Shown: piece after piece, positions 5,619 through 14,261 of the stretch
Layout of the letters: each line of letters begins with the position of its first letter
Numbering within the stretch: the first letter of the stretch is position 1
Source: Candidatus Jidaibacter sp.
GTDB lineage: Bacteria; Pseudomonadota; Alphaproteobacteria; Rickettsiales; Midichloriaceae
DNA: 20,033 nucleotides
Assembly (NCBI GenBank): GCA_021298045.1
Contig: JAJTHY010000123.1
Location: 1-20,033, forward strand
Reading direction: 5' to 3'
The notes under the pieces: generated by a model
Seen by the model: only the letters and a program-made list of their open reading frames with translations
What the model was told of the DNA's origin: nothing
The model's database searches: none
Position numbers and translations under genes: made by a program

Positions 5619-6501
5619 TTTTTGTTTAAGCGCTTTTGCAGCGCAAGCTAGCTGTGTGTACGAGTCTTTCCAGGGCTGGAAAGATTGTTTTGTGAAGGAT
5701 AAATTATCCACAAACGCTAATGGTGTGGATATCGAGGTTTTTCAATCCGCTCAATTTAAGCCAAGAGTTATAGAGTTAGACAAAAAGCAGCCAGAGAAAA
5801 AACTTACATTTGCGCAATATTTGAAAATCATTGGGATTCAGCAAAAAGTTGCGGACGGAAAAGCTTTTTATGCAAAGCATAGGGAACTTGCAGATAGTAT
5901 ATCTAGTGAATATGGGGTGCCGGCATCTGTTATGGTGGCTTTGGTTGGGATGGAAAGTCATTATGGTACTATACAAGGTAACTTCAATACCGTAGATGCT
6001 TTGGCTACTTTATCTTATGAAGGTAGGAGAAAAAATTTCTTTGAAAAGGAGTTGATTAATTTATTGCACATAGCGCGCAATGAGAACTTAACATACGATG
6101 ACTTTAAAGGATCTTGGGCTGGCGCTATGGGACAAGTTCAGTTTATGCCGTCTAGTTACCTAAGTTATGCTGTGGATTATGACCGTGATGGCAAAAGCGA
6201 TATTTGGGGGTCTGTACCAGATGCTTTGGCTTCAGCCGCAAATTATTTAAATCGTAATGGTTGGCGCAGTGATAATCATGGAATTGAAAAAATAAAATCT
6301 AGCATTCGCCCTGAAGGTTGCGCTGCTTCTGAGCAGATCTGTAAAGTGAATGACCATATGAGGTTGATTTTTCTGAAAGATCATGATACGATAGGCGCGT
6401 TCAAGGTTGGCAGAAACTTTGAAGTATTAATGAAATGGAACCGCTCTCTTTACTTTGGATTGGGAGTTTTGATGATCGCAAAGGAAATTGAAAATTCCTA
6501 G
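5566..6501 (+). CDS. MltB-like lytic murein transglycosylase (SLT_2 family)
   Basis: The enzyme cleaves the MurNAc-GlcNAc bond of peptidoglycan, giving 1,6-anhydroMurNAc ends. The 311-aa product opens with a Sec signal peptide (MKKIS, then a hydrophobic core ending SAFAAQA, cleavage near residue 28). It has no lipobox, so it is probably periplasmic and soluble. The catalytic glutamate is E130 in VGMESHYG. Further family signatures are DALATLSYEGRR, GSWAGAMGQVQFMPSSYL and AVDYDRDGKSDIW. There is no C-terminal peptidoglycan-binding domain. I choose the ATG at 5566 because AGAGG stands 7 bases upstream and the signal peptide then begins properly. This makes a 53-bp out-of-frame overlap with fdxA. 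rlpA follows after 26 bp. Confidence 0.92.
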   Translation: MKKISLSSSLKNLVLVTSFCLSAFAAQASCVYESFQGWKDCFVKDKLSTNANGVDIEVFQSAQFKPRVIELDKKQPEKKLTFAQYLKIIGIQQKVADGKAFYAKHRELADSISSEYGVPASVMVALVGMESHYGTIQGNFNTVDALATLSYEGRRKNFFEKELINLLHIARNENLTYDDFKGSWAGAMGQVQFMPSSYLSYAVDYDRDGKSDIWGSVPDALASAANYLNRNGWRSDNHGIEKIKSSIRPEGCAASEQICKVNDHMRLIFLKDHDTIGAFKVGRNFEVLMKWNRSLYFGLGVLMIAKEIENS

Positions 6502-6527
6502 ATTGTCCTGGTGTTTGTGAGGTTTAT

Positions 6528-7184
6528 TTGAAGATATTAAAAATAACACTGTTGCTTTCTTCTTTATATGTAATGGCTTCTTGTACGCATGCGCAACATA
6601 ATGAGGTGAAAGGGCATCAAAAACCGAGGGCATCTAAAAGCGCTAGAGATTTTGATGTTAAGGGCGAGAATGATTTGGATCTTGAAAAGCTAGCTCAAGG
6701 TGAGATTATTATAGAGGAGCCAAAACAGAATAAGCAAGCGGCTGTTATATTGGGTGCTGATTATTCTGCGGAAGGTTATGCTTCTTGGTATGGGCCTCGT
6801 TTCCATGGTAAGCGTACGGCTAATGGTTCTTTCTATAACCAGCACGAGTATACCGCCGCTCATAGGAGCTTGCCTATGCCATCAGTTGTCAGAGTGGTTA
6901 ATTTAGAAAATAAGCGCTCAGTTCTTGTGGTGGTGAATGATCGTGGGCCTTATGTGAAAAAAGAGCAAAACCGCATTATTGATTTATCTCGTAAGGCAGC
7001 TAACGATTTAGGGATGCTGAATAAAGGAGTTGCCAAAGTTCGGGTTGAATATCTGCACGATAAAACTATGGCTCTTCTCTCTAAATTCTCGGCAGATAAA
7101 AAAGCGATTGCAAGTCATAAGCTTAGCAAATCTCTTATTCAGCAAGTTACGCATTTGAATATGAAGAATAACGCGGTTAATTAG
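6528..7184 (+). CDS. rlpA: RlpA-type septal ring lytic transglycosylase, lipoprotein
   Basis: RlpA proteins cleave naked (denuded) glycan strands at the septum. The 218-aa product starts at TTG with GAGG a few bases upstream. It has a lipoprotein signal (hydrophobic to MASC, lipidated Cys at 19). The double-psi beta-barrel spans about 83-176: GYASWYGPRFHGKRTANG, EYTAAHRSLPMP, VRVVNL, VVVNDRGPY and RIIDLSRKAA. This is the standard RlpA core. The C-terminal SPOR domain of E. coli RlpA (362 aa) is absent, so septal targeting must differ or be lost. It is probably co-transcribed with the MltB-like gene, a natural pair of cell-wall hydrolases. Confidence 0.93.
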   Translation: MKILKITLLLSSLYVMASCTHAQHNEVKGHQKPRASKSARDFDVKGENDLDLEKLAQGEIIIEEPKQNKQAAVILGADYSAEGYASWYGPRFHGKRTANGSFYNQHEYTAAHRSLPMPSVVRVVNLENKRSVLVVVNDRGPYVKKEQNRIIDLSRKAANDLGMLNKGVAKVRVEYLHDKTMALLSKFSADKKAIASHKLSKSLIQQVTHLNMKNNAVN

Positions 7185-7208
7185 TGTCTCCGTCAAAACT
7201 AACTATAG

Positions 7209-8279
7209 CTAAATGCGCTTTCGCACTCTTTCGCTTTCCGACTTTAGTTGGCCACAGGCTGCAAAGATATCTTGCCCTCTAGGGGTACGAATTGGGGAGG
7301 TGTAGCCAGCCTCTTCGAGAATTTTAGCGAATTTATTAATATCTTGCTGTGAGGAACATTCGTAATCAGTACCAGGCCACGGATTAAAAGGAATCAGGTT
7401 AATTTTTGCTGGAATGCCTTTGATCAGTTTTACCAAACCTTTCGCATCTACAATGCTGTCATTAATGTCTTTAAGCATAACATATTCAAATGTTATTCTA
7501 CCTCTGGTTTGCACCACTGGATAATTCCTACAAGCCTCGAGTAATTCTTTGAGAGGGTATTTTTTGTTGATCGGCATTATTTGGTTCCTTAGCTCATCTG
7601 TAACCGCATGAAGCGAAATCGCCAAATTTACCCCTAGCTCTTCGCCGCATCTATTAATTTCAGGCACAACCCCAGAGGTAGATAGCGTTATCCTGCGCTT
7701 TGAAAGCCCAAGGCCTTTAGGGTCCATAATTATTTTTAGAGCTTTGGCCACGTTTTCATAGTTATATAAAGGCTCACCCATGCCCATCATTACTATGTTA
7801 GTTAATCTGCGATCCTCTTTAGTAGAAGGCCAATCGGCAAAGACATCTTTTGCATGCATAAATTGGGCTACTATTTCCGCCGCACTTAAGTTGCGCACCA
7901 ACAATTGTGTTCCCGTATGACAAAATTTGCAGGTAAGCGTACAGCCAACTTGTGAAGATATACAAAGCGTACCTCGCGACTTCTCTGGAATAAAGACCGT
8001 TTCAATCTCGTTGCCGTCTGCAAGCTTAAGCAGCCACTTACGAGTCTCATCAAAAGAGATTAACTCTTTTGAAAGGTCCACACGTTTCAAGCTAAAAAGC
8101 CCATCCAATTGCTCGCGCAAGGATTTTGGGAGATCCGTCATTTCTTCAAAGCTTGTGGCCCCGCGCGCATACAGCCACTCAAAAATTTGTCTAGCACGAA
8201 ATTTAGGCAAGTTTAGCTCACTTAGCGCCAACGAAATATCTTCTTGACTTTGGCCAATTAGGCTGGGTTTACTAGTCAT
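7209..8279 (-). CDS. rlmN: Dual-specificity 23S rRNA (A2503-C2)/tRNA (A37-C2) methyltransferase RlmN
   Basis: RlmN is a radical-SAM methyltransferase that modifies A2503 of 23S rRNA and A37 of some tRNAs. The 356-aa product carries the CxxxCxxC cluster motif at C113/C117/C120 (GCTLTCKFCHTG). It also has both mechanistic cysteines, equivalent to E. coli C118 and C355: C106 in GTLCISSQ and C342 in FAACGQL. MMGMGEPLYNYENV and NLIPFNPWPG are further signatures. It follows hpf by 18 bp, and no Shine-Dalgarno is evident before the ATG. It ends 24 bp from the convergent rlpA, with no hairpin terminator between them. Confidence 0.97.
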   Translation of the reverse strand: MTSKPSLIGQSQEDISLALSELNLPKFRARQIFEWLYARGATSFEEMTDLPKSLREQLDGLFSLKRVDLSKELISFDETRKWLLKLADGNEIETVFIPEKSRGTLCISSQVGCTLTCKFCHTGTQLLVRNLSAAEIVAQFMHAKDVFADWPSTKEDRRLTNIVMMGMGEPLYNYENVAKALKIIMDPKGLGLSKRRITLSTSGVVPEINRCGEELGVNLAISLHAVTDELRNQIMPINKKYPLKELLEACRNYPVVQTRGRITFEYVMLKDINDSIVDAKGLVKLIKGIPAKINLIPFNPWPGTDYECSSQQDINKFAKILEEAGYTSPIRTPRGQDIFAACGQLKSESERVRKRI

Positions 8280-8297
8280 TAAAAATAATTAGATTTG

Positions 8298-8873
8298 TTA
8301 TCCTATAGGAGGCACATCTATCCAGGCGATGTTACCATCCCTCCGGTAGTATAGCACATTAAGGCGCTTGGTGCCACTATTAATGAACAAATAGGTACTT
8401 GCGCCCATAAGGTCCATCTTCATAACTGCATCGCCAACTGGTAGTTCTTCAATTGATGTCAGTTTCTCGGCGATAATTGCAGGAGAATCTCCATAGTCTT
8501 CAGTATCGTTTGAAGGAGAGATAACATACTTTTTAGCCTCGATGAAAGAGAGCTTATCTGGATTTATTCTTTGATGGTTTTTTAAGCGGCTTTTATGTTT
8601 GCGCATTTGGTTTTCCAACTTAACAAGTGCGCTGTCAAAGCTACGATAAGCATCGCTATCATGAGCTGTGCTCTTTACCAAAATTCCTTTGCCAGTCCCT
8701 TCATTTACAAGTACGTCTGTACGTATATAATGGGGCTTTTCCATAGTTAACATAACAGAGGAACTGATTGCATTCTCAAAGTATTTGGATACATGCTTCT
8801 CCACATGCTCCTGAATATGCGAGCGGAGAGAGTCACCTACATCCATATGCTGACCAGAAACTATAACTTTCAT
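8298..8873 (-). CDS. hpf: Ribosome hibernation promoting factor, long form (HPF/RaiA)
   Basis: Long HPF dimerises 70S ribosomes into inactive 100S particles under stress. The 191-aa product has the N-terminal S30AE domain (about 1-105, opening MKVIVSGQHMDVGDSLRSHI). A linker follows, then the C-terminal dimerisation domain from about 145, with VGDAVMKMDLMGASTYLFIN and NVLYYRRDGNIAWIDV. Both domains identify the long type, usual for alphaproteobacteria. AGGAGA lies 6 bases before the ATG. The gene sits in the middle of the 14100-7209 operon, 36 bp after yejF and 18 bp before rlmN. Confidence 0.94.
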   Translation of the reverse strand: MKVIVSGQHMDVGDSLRSHIQEHVEKHVSKYFENAISSSVMLTMEKPHYIRTDVLVNEGTGKGILVKSTAHDSDAYRSFDSALVKLENQMRKHKSRLKNHQRINPDKLSFIEAKKYVISPSNDTEDYGDSPAIIAEKLTSIEELPVGDAVMKMDLMGASTYLFINSGTKRLNVLYYRRDGNIAWIDVPPIG

Positions 8874-8909
8874 ATCTATCTCCTAAAACATTACCTTATT
8901 AAGCTTAGT

Positions 8910-10481
8910 TTACTCTAAGTTGGGGTATGTTGCAAATTTTTTAAGGATATCTTTAGCGTCGCCCATATCCTCAACTTTGCCATCTCTTATAACGATGACC
9001 TTATGGGCCATGGCGTTGATAACTGGGACATCATGACTAACCAATAAATAACTTAAACCCCTTTCGTCCTGCAATTTTTTTAGTAACTTTAGGATAGATA
9101 ACTGTATGGGCTTATCTAAAGCAGAAGTTGGCTCATCTAGCAGTATTACCTCTGGATTCATTATTAAGGCTCTGGCAATTGCAACTCTCTGCCTTTGCCC
9201 ACCTGAAAGTTGACTTGGATAATAATCAGCAAATGCTTCAGAAAGCTCAACCGAATCCAATGCCTTGACTACTTCTTTGTATAAATCATATCCATCATTT
9301 TTTTGGAATCTATGGGCTAGTGGCCCTTCAGAGAGTATTTCTGATACTTTCATTCTAGGATTTAAACTGGAAAAGGGATCTTGGAATACCACTTGAATCT
9401 TAGCCCTATATGGCTTGAGGGCAGCATGATCAAGACTCATTAAATCAACTCCGTTAAAAACAATTGACCCTTTAGCCTTGAGCAGCCTTAAAACTGCCAG
9501 TAGCACTGTGGTTTTACCAGAGCCGCTACCGCCCATCACACCTATGGTTTCGCCTTTGCTTAAGTCAAAGTTGACATTGCTTATTATATTCTTTTTGGAA
9601 GCCATAAAGCTAAATATAGACCTTTCCTTAGGCGCAGAGTAACTCAATGATTTCACGCTTAAAACTGGCGCAAATGGGGGAGAATCTCCTACAATTCTAG
9701 TAGGCTCGCTATCTAGTAGGTGCTTTGTATATTTATTTTTTGGATGCGTAAAAATTTCATCAGCTGTGCCGTGCTCTACTATCTCACCATTTATCATCAC
9801 AGACACATCATCTGCTATCATGCGCACAGCTCTTAAGTCATGCGTAATCAATAAAACTGATAAATTGCGCTCCAGCTGTATTTTTTTGAGTAATGCTAAA
9901 ATTTTATCTGCAGTAATGGTGTCAAGCGCAGTGGTAGGCTCATCAGCTATAAGAAATTTGGGGTTGTTGGCAAGAGCCATAGCAATCATAACCCTCTGTC
10001 TTTGTCCACCAGAAAGCTCATGGGGATATGCATCTAGCCTTGTTTTAAAATCACTCAGCTCCACTTGATCCAATAGGCTTTTCACTTCAGATAACACTAA
10101 GTTGTCTGGCTGATACCTATGGATTTTAACGCACTCAGCAATTTGTTTGCCTATAGTATGCAAGGGGTTGAGAGCAGACAGGGGCTCCTGAAATATCATA
10201 CCAATGCTATTGCCACGGATTTTTCTTAAATGCGGAAGAGCTAACTTTAATAGGTCAACATCATCCCACATAATTGCTCCACTGACATCAAAGTGGTGCC
10301 TGTCTAAAAGTTGCAAGATTGAAAGTGCAGTAATGGTTTTACCAGAGCCGCTCTCCCCAACAAGCGCGCACACTTTGCCCCGAGCTATCTCAAGGCTCAA
10401 GTTTTTTACTAAGCACTTGCCTTTTTTAGCATTTGTCAGTTTTATTGATAGGTTATTAATCGTTATTGCTTTGTCCACCAT
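8910..10481 (-). CDS. yejF: Oligopeptide ABC transporter, fused double ATPase (YejF-like)
   Basis: The 523-aa protein contains two complete ABC cassettes, the layout of YejF. It powers peptide import (microcin C and peptides in E. coli) at the inner face of the membrane. Cassette 1 has Walker A GESGSGKT (42-49), signature LSGGQRQR and Walker B FLIADEP, with H-loop LLITHD. Cassette 2 has Walker A GGSGSGKT (317-324), a second LSGGQRQR, Walker B VILLDEP and H-loop LLVSHD. All catalytic motifs look intact in both halves. It overlaps the yejA stop by 19 bp. The permease genes yejB and yejE, which normally lie between yejA and yejF, are missing here. Confidence 0.93.
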   Translation of the reverse strand: MVDKAITINNLSIKLTNAKKGKCLVKNLSLEIARGKVCALVGESGSGKTITALSILQLLDRHHFDVSGAIMWDDVDLLKLALPHLRKIRGNSIGMIFQEPLSALNPLHTIGKQIAECVKIHRYQPDNLVLSEVKSLLDQVELSDFKTRLDAYPHELSGGQRQRVMIAMALANNPKFLIADEPTTALDTITADKILALLKKIQLERNLSVLLITHDLRAVRMIADDVSVMINGEIVEHGTADEIFTHPKNKYTKHLLDSEPTRIVGDSPPFAPVLSVKSLSYSAPKERSIFSFMASKKNIISNVNFDLSKGETIGVMGGSGSGKTTVLLAVLRLLKAKGSIVFNGVDLMSLDHAALKPYRAKIQVVFQDPFSSLNPRMKVSEILSEGPLAHRFQKNDGYDLYKEVVKALDSVELSEAFADYYPSQLSGGQRQRVAIARALIMNPEVILLDEPTSALDKPIQLSILKLLKKLQDERGLSYLLVSHDVPVINAMAHKVIVIRDGKVEDMGDAKDILKKFATYPNLE

Positions 10482-12265
10482 GTCTCCACACCTAAAGCAT
10501 AGGATGGTCTTATAGCAGGTATCCCGAATTTATTCCAATAAATTATTCGATAGTTTTTAGAATGCATCTGCGGTACGGCATAATAATTCCACAGCAGCAC
10601 TCTATCTAAGGCTCTGGAATAAGTTATCACTGAATCTTTATCCTTAGCGTTTACAAGGTTGTTTAGTAATTCATCCACAACCCTGCTTCTGACCCCACTA
10701 AGATTATATCCACCCTTTACATCTGAACTCGAGTGCCAAACTTGCATTTGGTTGCGCCCTGGAAATGTTGTGGGGGTGAATGCTGCAATTATAATGTCAT
10801 AGTCAAAGCTGTTCATTCTAAGTAAGTATTGTGCGTAATCTATTAGGCGCAAATTCAGAGTTATACCAATTTTTGCGAGATTTTCTTTTAGTGCTAAAAG
10901 CAAGCGCTCAAAGCCTTGAAAGTGGTATATTATTTCCAACTCCACAGGCTTTTTGGTAATGGGGCTGATCATTTTATCACCCACTATTTGATATCCAGCG
11001 TCCAGCAATATTTGTTTTGCAATCTTCAGGTTAACACGGTTTTTCATTATATTGCTGTTTGTTGTTGGCGTGATAAATTCTTTTTCAAATACTTCTTTTG
11101 GCAAATCATTTTCAAAACGCTTCAACACTTTCAGCTCTTCGCCCTGGGGCAAACCAGAAGCTGCATACACAGTATTATCAAAGTAACTTTTTGTACGAGT
11201 GTAGATACTGTAGAATAGATTTTTATTCATCCAATCAAAGTCATATGCGTAGAAAATAGCTTTGCGCAAAGCTATATCTTTTAACGCATCTTTGCGCATA
11301 TTTAAAAATAAGGCCTGCAAATTAGCGGGAAGTTTATGAGGAACAGCTTCTTTTATGAGTGATCCATTATCAAAATCTTTACCACTATATGCAGTGGCCC
11401 AGACTTGTGAAATATTTTCTTCTCTAAAGTCAAAATCTCCAGCTTTAAGAGCTTCTACTGCAATTGTGTTTTCTCGGTACACATCATAATGAATTATATC
11501 AAAGTTATACACGCCTTTGAAAACTGGTAAATCTTTGCCCCAGTAATCCTTAACTCTTTCAAATGTTATAAATTTACCATGGCTGTAGTTTTTTATTCTA
11601 TATGGCCCACTGGTTGGGTACACTTCTTCAAATTGATCAAAAGCTTTATCTTGAAAAAATTTCTTTTGAATAATAGGAAGCTCACCAATTATGGAAATGA
11701 GTAGAGGTTCATGGCTACTTGCAAAAGTATATTTAACCCTGTAATCGTCTAGTTTCTCAACTTTAGTAATATCTGCTAGCACAATTTTATAATTAGGATT
11801 CCCCTTTTCTTTTAAGGTATTAAAGCTGAAAATTAGGTCATCTGCGGTCATAAGGGAGCCATCATGCCATTTTGCTTCTTTGCGCATGTTAAAAATCACC
11901 CAAGATAAGCTTTCTGGGTATTCAATACTTTCTGCAACAAGGCCATAATATGAGTTAAGCTCATCAAATGAATTAACCATCAGAGCATCATATATATAAT
12001 CTAGACCTGGAGCTTTAGTGCCTTTTAATATATTGGCATTTACCGAATCAAAGGTGCCAACATGAGCCATTTTCAATTCCCCACCTTTGGGGGCATTTGG
12101 GTTCACATAATCAAAGTGTGCAAAATTTGCTGGATATTTTAGATTTGAGTAAGCAGCGTATCCATGAGATTTTATTATTTTTTCAGATGCACTTACTTCA
12201 AAAGCAAAGGCTATATAAATTATTGCTTGAAGTAGGATGAATAAAGCATTTAAAAATTTAAACAT
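10463..12265 (-). CDS. yejA: Periplasmic peptide-binding protein, YejA-like (SBP family 5)
   Basis: This is a family 5 extracellular solute-binding protein of 600 aa, the length of YejA. A Sec signal peptide spans about 1-27 (hydrophobic core from LFILL to AFAF, cleavage near EVSA). The mature part opens with HGYAAYSNLKYP, FAHFDYVNPNAPKGG and APGLDYIYDALMV, all typical of YejA. WHDGSLMTADDLIFSF and YPTSGPYRI are general SBP_bac_5 signatures. It should deliver peptides to a YejBE channel driven by the following YejF. Its start overlaps the reductase gene by 8 bp (ATGTTTAA) and its end overlaps yejF by 19 bp, so the two are tightly coupled. Confidence 0.92.
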   Translation of the reverse strand: MFKFLNALFILLQAIIYIAFAFEVSASEKIIKSHGYAAYSNLKYPANFAHFDYVNPNAPKGGELKMAHVGTFDSVNANILKGTKAPGLDYIYDALMVNSFDELNSYYGLVAESIEYPESLSWVIFNMRKEAKWHDGSLMTADDLIFSFNTLKEKGNPNYKIVLADITKVEKLDDYRVKYTFASSHEPLLISIIGELPIIQKKFFQDKAFDQFEEVYPTSGPYRIKNYSHGKFITFERVKDYWGKDLPVFKGVYNFDIIHYDVYRENTIAVEALKAGDFDFREENISQVWATAYSGKDFDNGSLIKEAVPHKLPANLQALFLNMRKDALKDIALRKAIFYAYDFDWMNKNLFYSIYTRTKSYFDNTVYAASGLPQGEELKVLKRFENDLPKEVFEKEFITPTTNSNIMKNRVNLKIAKQILLDAGYQIVGDKMISPITKKPVELEIIYHFQGFERLLLALKENLAKIGITLNLRLIDYAQYLLRMNSFDYDIIIAAFTPTTFPGRNQMQVWHSSSDVKGGYNLSGVRSRVVDELLNNLVNAKDKDSVITYSRALDRVLLWNYYAVPQMHSKNYRIIYWNKFGIPAIRPSYALGVETWWTKQ

Positions 12266-13304
12266 TAGGGATCCCTTGTGTTGTGGAGTACTGGAAATGC
12301 AAAGCCTTATTAGGAAACACTATGCTATAAGCACTGTGCATGGCGCGAGCAGCTTCAGCAAAGCCAGTTAGAATCAATTTGAGTTTACCATCATAAGAGG
12401 CGATGTCACCAATTGCAAAAATGCCAGTAATATTGGTTTCCATGGTGCTGTTATCAACTGATATGTGGCCATCATTTAAGTTTAATCCCCAATCTTTAAT
12501 AGGGCCTAAATTGGTTTTGAGACCAAAAAATGGCAATAAATATTCTGCTGGTAAGGAGCGGGTGTTGTGATCTAGATCAATCACTTCCACAGATTTCAAT
12601 TTCCCATCTTCTCCCTTTAAAGCATGCAATTGGTATGGCGTCACCAACTCTACTTTACCAGATTCTTGATAAGGTTTGATTTTCTCAATTGTGCCATCCA
12701 TTCCCCTAAAATGGTTTCGCCTGTGCACCAAATATACTTTTTTGGCTATGGTTGCAAGCGATAACGTCCAATCGAGAGCAGCGTCCCCACCGCCTGCAAT
12801 CACTATGGAAGCGGCCGTAAATTGTGCTTTATTAGTAACGGCGTAAAAGATGCTAATATTTTCAAATTTTTCAATGCCCTCAAGTGGTGGCCTGTTGGGG
12901 CCAAATTCCCCACAACCCGCTGCAATCACAATAATTTTTGCATTAATAGTGGAACCTGAAGAAGTTTGCATTACAAAGCTTCCATCGGGTTTCTTATAGA
13001 TATCCTTAACGCCAGACCCTAATACAAACTCTGGTTTAAACGGCTCTGCTTGGCGCATTAGTTGATTTATGAGGTCTAATCCGGAAACTTCTGGTAATCC
13101 TGGGATGTCGTAAATAGGCTTCTCTGGGTATAAAGCAGCGCACTGACCACCAATATACGGTAAAGCATCGATAACTACAGAATTCATGCCCAACATACCT
13201 GCTTCAAACACCGCGAACAAACCTGAAGGGCCAGCTCCAATTATTGCAACATCTTTAGAAATATCAGGGTTATTAATGTTTTTCGGAGTCACTTTCCTTA
13301 TCAT
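12258..13304 (-). CDS. Ferredoxin--NADP+ reductase, TrxB-like type
   Basis: The 348-aa flavoprotein has an FAD-binding N-terminal Rossmann motif (VAIIGAGPSGLF, 19-30), then YIGGQCAALYPEKPIYDIPG, an NADPH-binding motif around IVIAGGGDAALDW, HRRNHFRG, and a final FAD contact FAIGDIASYDGKLKLI. The CxxC redox centre of thioredoxin reductase is lacking. That places it in the TrxB-like ferredoxin-NADP reductase class found in Firmicutes and many alphaproteobacteria, including rickettsiae. The FdxA at 5286-5618 is a plausible partner, but this is inference. It overlaps the upstream hydrolase gene by 32 bp and yejA by 8 bp. It may start a few codons later than the ATG at 13304, since the FAD domain begins only at residue 17. 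Confidence 0.9.
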   Translation of the reverse strand: MIRKVTPKNINNPDISKDVAIIGAGPSGLFAVFEAGMLGMNSVVIDALPYIGGQCAALYPEKPIYDIPGLPEVSGLDLINQLMRQAEPFKPEFVLGSGVKDIYKKPDGSFVMQTSSGSTINAKIIVIAAGCGEFGPNRPPLEGIEKFENISIFYAVTNKAQFTAASIVIAGGGDAALDWTLSLATIAKKVYLVHRRNHFRGMDGTIEKIKPYQESGKVELVTPYQLHALKGEDGKLKSVEVIDLDHNTRSLPAEYLLPFFGLKTNLGPIKDWGLNLNDGHISVDNSTMETNITGIFAIGDIASYDGKLKLILTGFAEAARAMHSAYSIVFPNKALHFQYSTTQGIPNV

Positions 13305-14100
13305 CTATGAAATATCTGGTTAGCTCTTTGAATATCTCACGATTATCAAAGTTGCTATGACCTTTTCCTTCATAAATAATAAGTTTTTTTGGCTCATTGG
13401 CAAGGTCTATGAGAGTTTCTGAATGAGAGTGGGGTATCATGTCATCTTTAGTACCATGAATAATCAACAAAGGTGCATTTATTTTATCTATTTTGTCAGA
13501 AGAAACAAAATTATCTTTAACCAAAAACTTAGCTGGCAGATACCAATATATCTCCTGTGCGCGATCGGTAAGCGATGTGTAAGGCGTTATCAAAAAGACT
13601 CCTGCAAACTGAAACTCGTTGGCCATAGCAACCGCAACTCCGCTACCCAAAGATTCGCCTATGATTATAGTTTTCTCAGTCTCATAGCCATTTTCTTGCA
13701 AAAATCTCACAGCAGCCCGCGCGTCAGATAAAATAGCTTTTCTTGATGGCTTGCCTTCGCTCTTACCAAAGCCATGGTAGGATGGAGCAACAATGCCATA
13801 CCCAATATCTGTTAATTCCTGAAATCTATTAGCTCTTTGCCCTAAGTTATACGAATTACCATGTAAGTATAAAACAACTGGCATGCCCTTCTTGGGCTCT
13901 TGATACCATAACTGAATGTTTGTACCATCCAAGCTTTTTATGGTTAGATCTTGCACGTTTAGCAATCCATATTCGCTTGGAGATTTTACATCTGCGTCAG
14001 GAAAATATAGTAAAGATCTTTGGTTAAAATATATCCATCCCGCTATCGTGATATAAATACAGATAACAAGTAGAAGGAGTCTTAACAAATTTTTGCGCAT
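13273..14100 (-). CDS. Membrane-anchored alpha/beta hydrolase (Bem46/ABHD13-like)
   Basis: The 275-aa protein has an uncleaved N-terminal anchor (about 5-24) followed by an alpha/beta-hydrolase fold. The oxyanion-side motif is LYLHGNSYN, the nucleophile is S150 in IGESLGSG, the acid is D219 or D220 in HGTKDDMIP, and the base is H248 in GKGHSNF. RSLLYFPD just after the anchor is typical of the Bem46/YfhR/ABHD13 group, whose substrates in bacteria are mostly unknown. It is the first gene of the operon and its promoter is seen at 14134-14162. It overlaps the reductase gene by 32 bp. Confidence 0.88.
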   Translation of the reverse strand: MRKNLLRLLLLVICIYITIAGWIYFNQRSLLYFPDADVKSPSEYGLLNVQDLTIKSLDGTNIQLWYQEPKKGMPVVLYLHGNSYNLGQRANRFQELTDIGYGIVAPSYHGFGKSEGKPSRKAILSDARAAVRFLQENGYETEKTIIIGESLGSGVAVAMANEFQFAGVFLITPYTSLTDRAQEIYWYLPAKFLVKDNFVSSDKIDKINAPLLIIHGTKDDMIPHSHSETLIDLANEPKKLIIYEGKGHSNFDNREIFKELTRYFIDDKESDSEKH

Positions 14101-14133
14101 GAAAGGTTACACTAATAAATTACAGGCACACGG

Positions 14134-14162
14134 AATATAGCAAAGGTAAAGCTGACTCACAA
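14134..14162 (-). promoter_or_regulatory. Sigma70-type promoter for the 14100-7209 operon
   Basis: On the minus strand TTGTGA (14162-14157) and TATATT (14139-14134) are separated by exactly 17 bases. The -10 box lies 33 bp before the ATG at 14100. The fit to consensus is 4/6 at -35 and 5/6 at -10. It would drive the hydrolase, reductase, yejA, yejF, hpf and rlmN. Confidence 0.6.
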
Positions 14163-14203
14163 TCTATTAAATAAATCGATGTTTAATTTTTGTAGATAAG
14201 CGT

Positions 14204-14234
14204 AAAAAACCCCACCACTTCATAAGCAGCAGGG
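14204..14234 (-). terminator. Rho-independent terminator after the 14262-15591 gene group
   Basis: Read on the minus strand, CCCTGCTGCTT, loop ATG, then AAGTGGTGGGG form an 11-bp stem with four G-U wobbles, followed directly by six Ts (14209-14204). It begins 28 bp after the stop of the 14262 gene and ends upstream of the operon promoter at 14134-14162, separating the two transcription units. Confidence 0.82.
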
Positions 14235-14261
14235 CGTTTATCAGAAGTTCATAGAAGTTTA

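Noticed and set aside
5190..5711. 173-codon minus-strand ORF opposite fdxA and the transglycosylase
   Set aside because: It is antisense to two firmly identified genes and has no recognisable motif.
7185..7208. Bidirectional terminator between rlpA and rlmN
   Set aside because: The gap is only 24 bp, and I found no inverted repeat with a T-run.
10916..11218. 100-codon plus-strand ORF within yejA, and similar ORFs inside yejF and rlmN
   Set aside because: They are shadow frames of strongly supported genes on the other strand, without motifs of their own.
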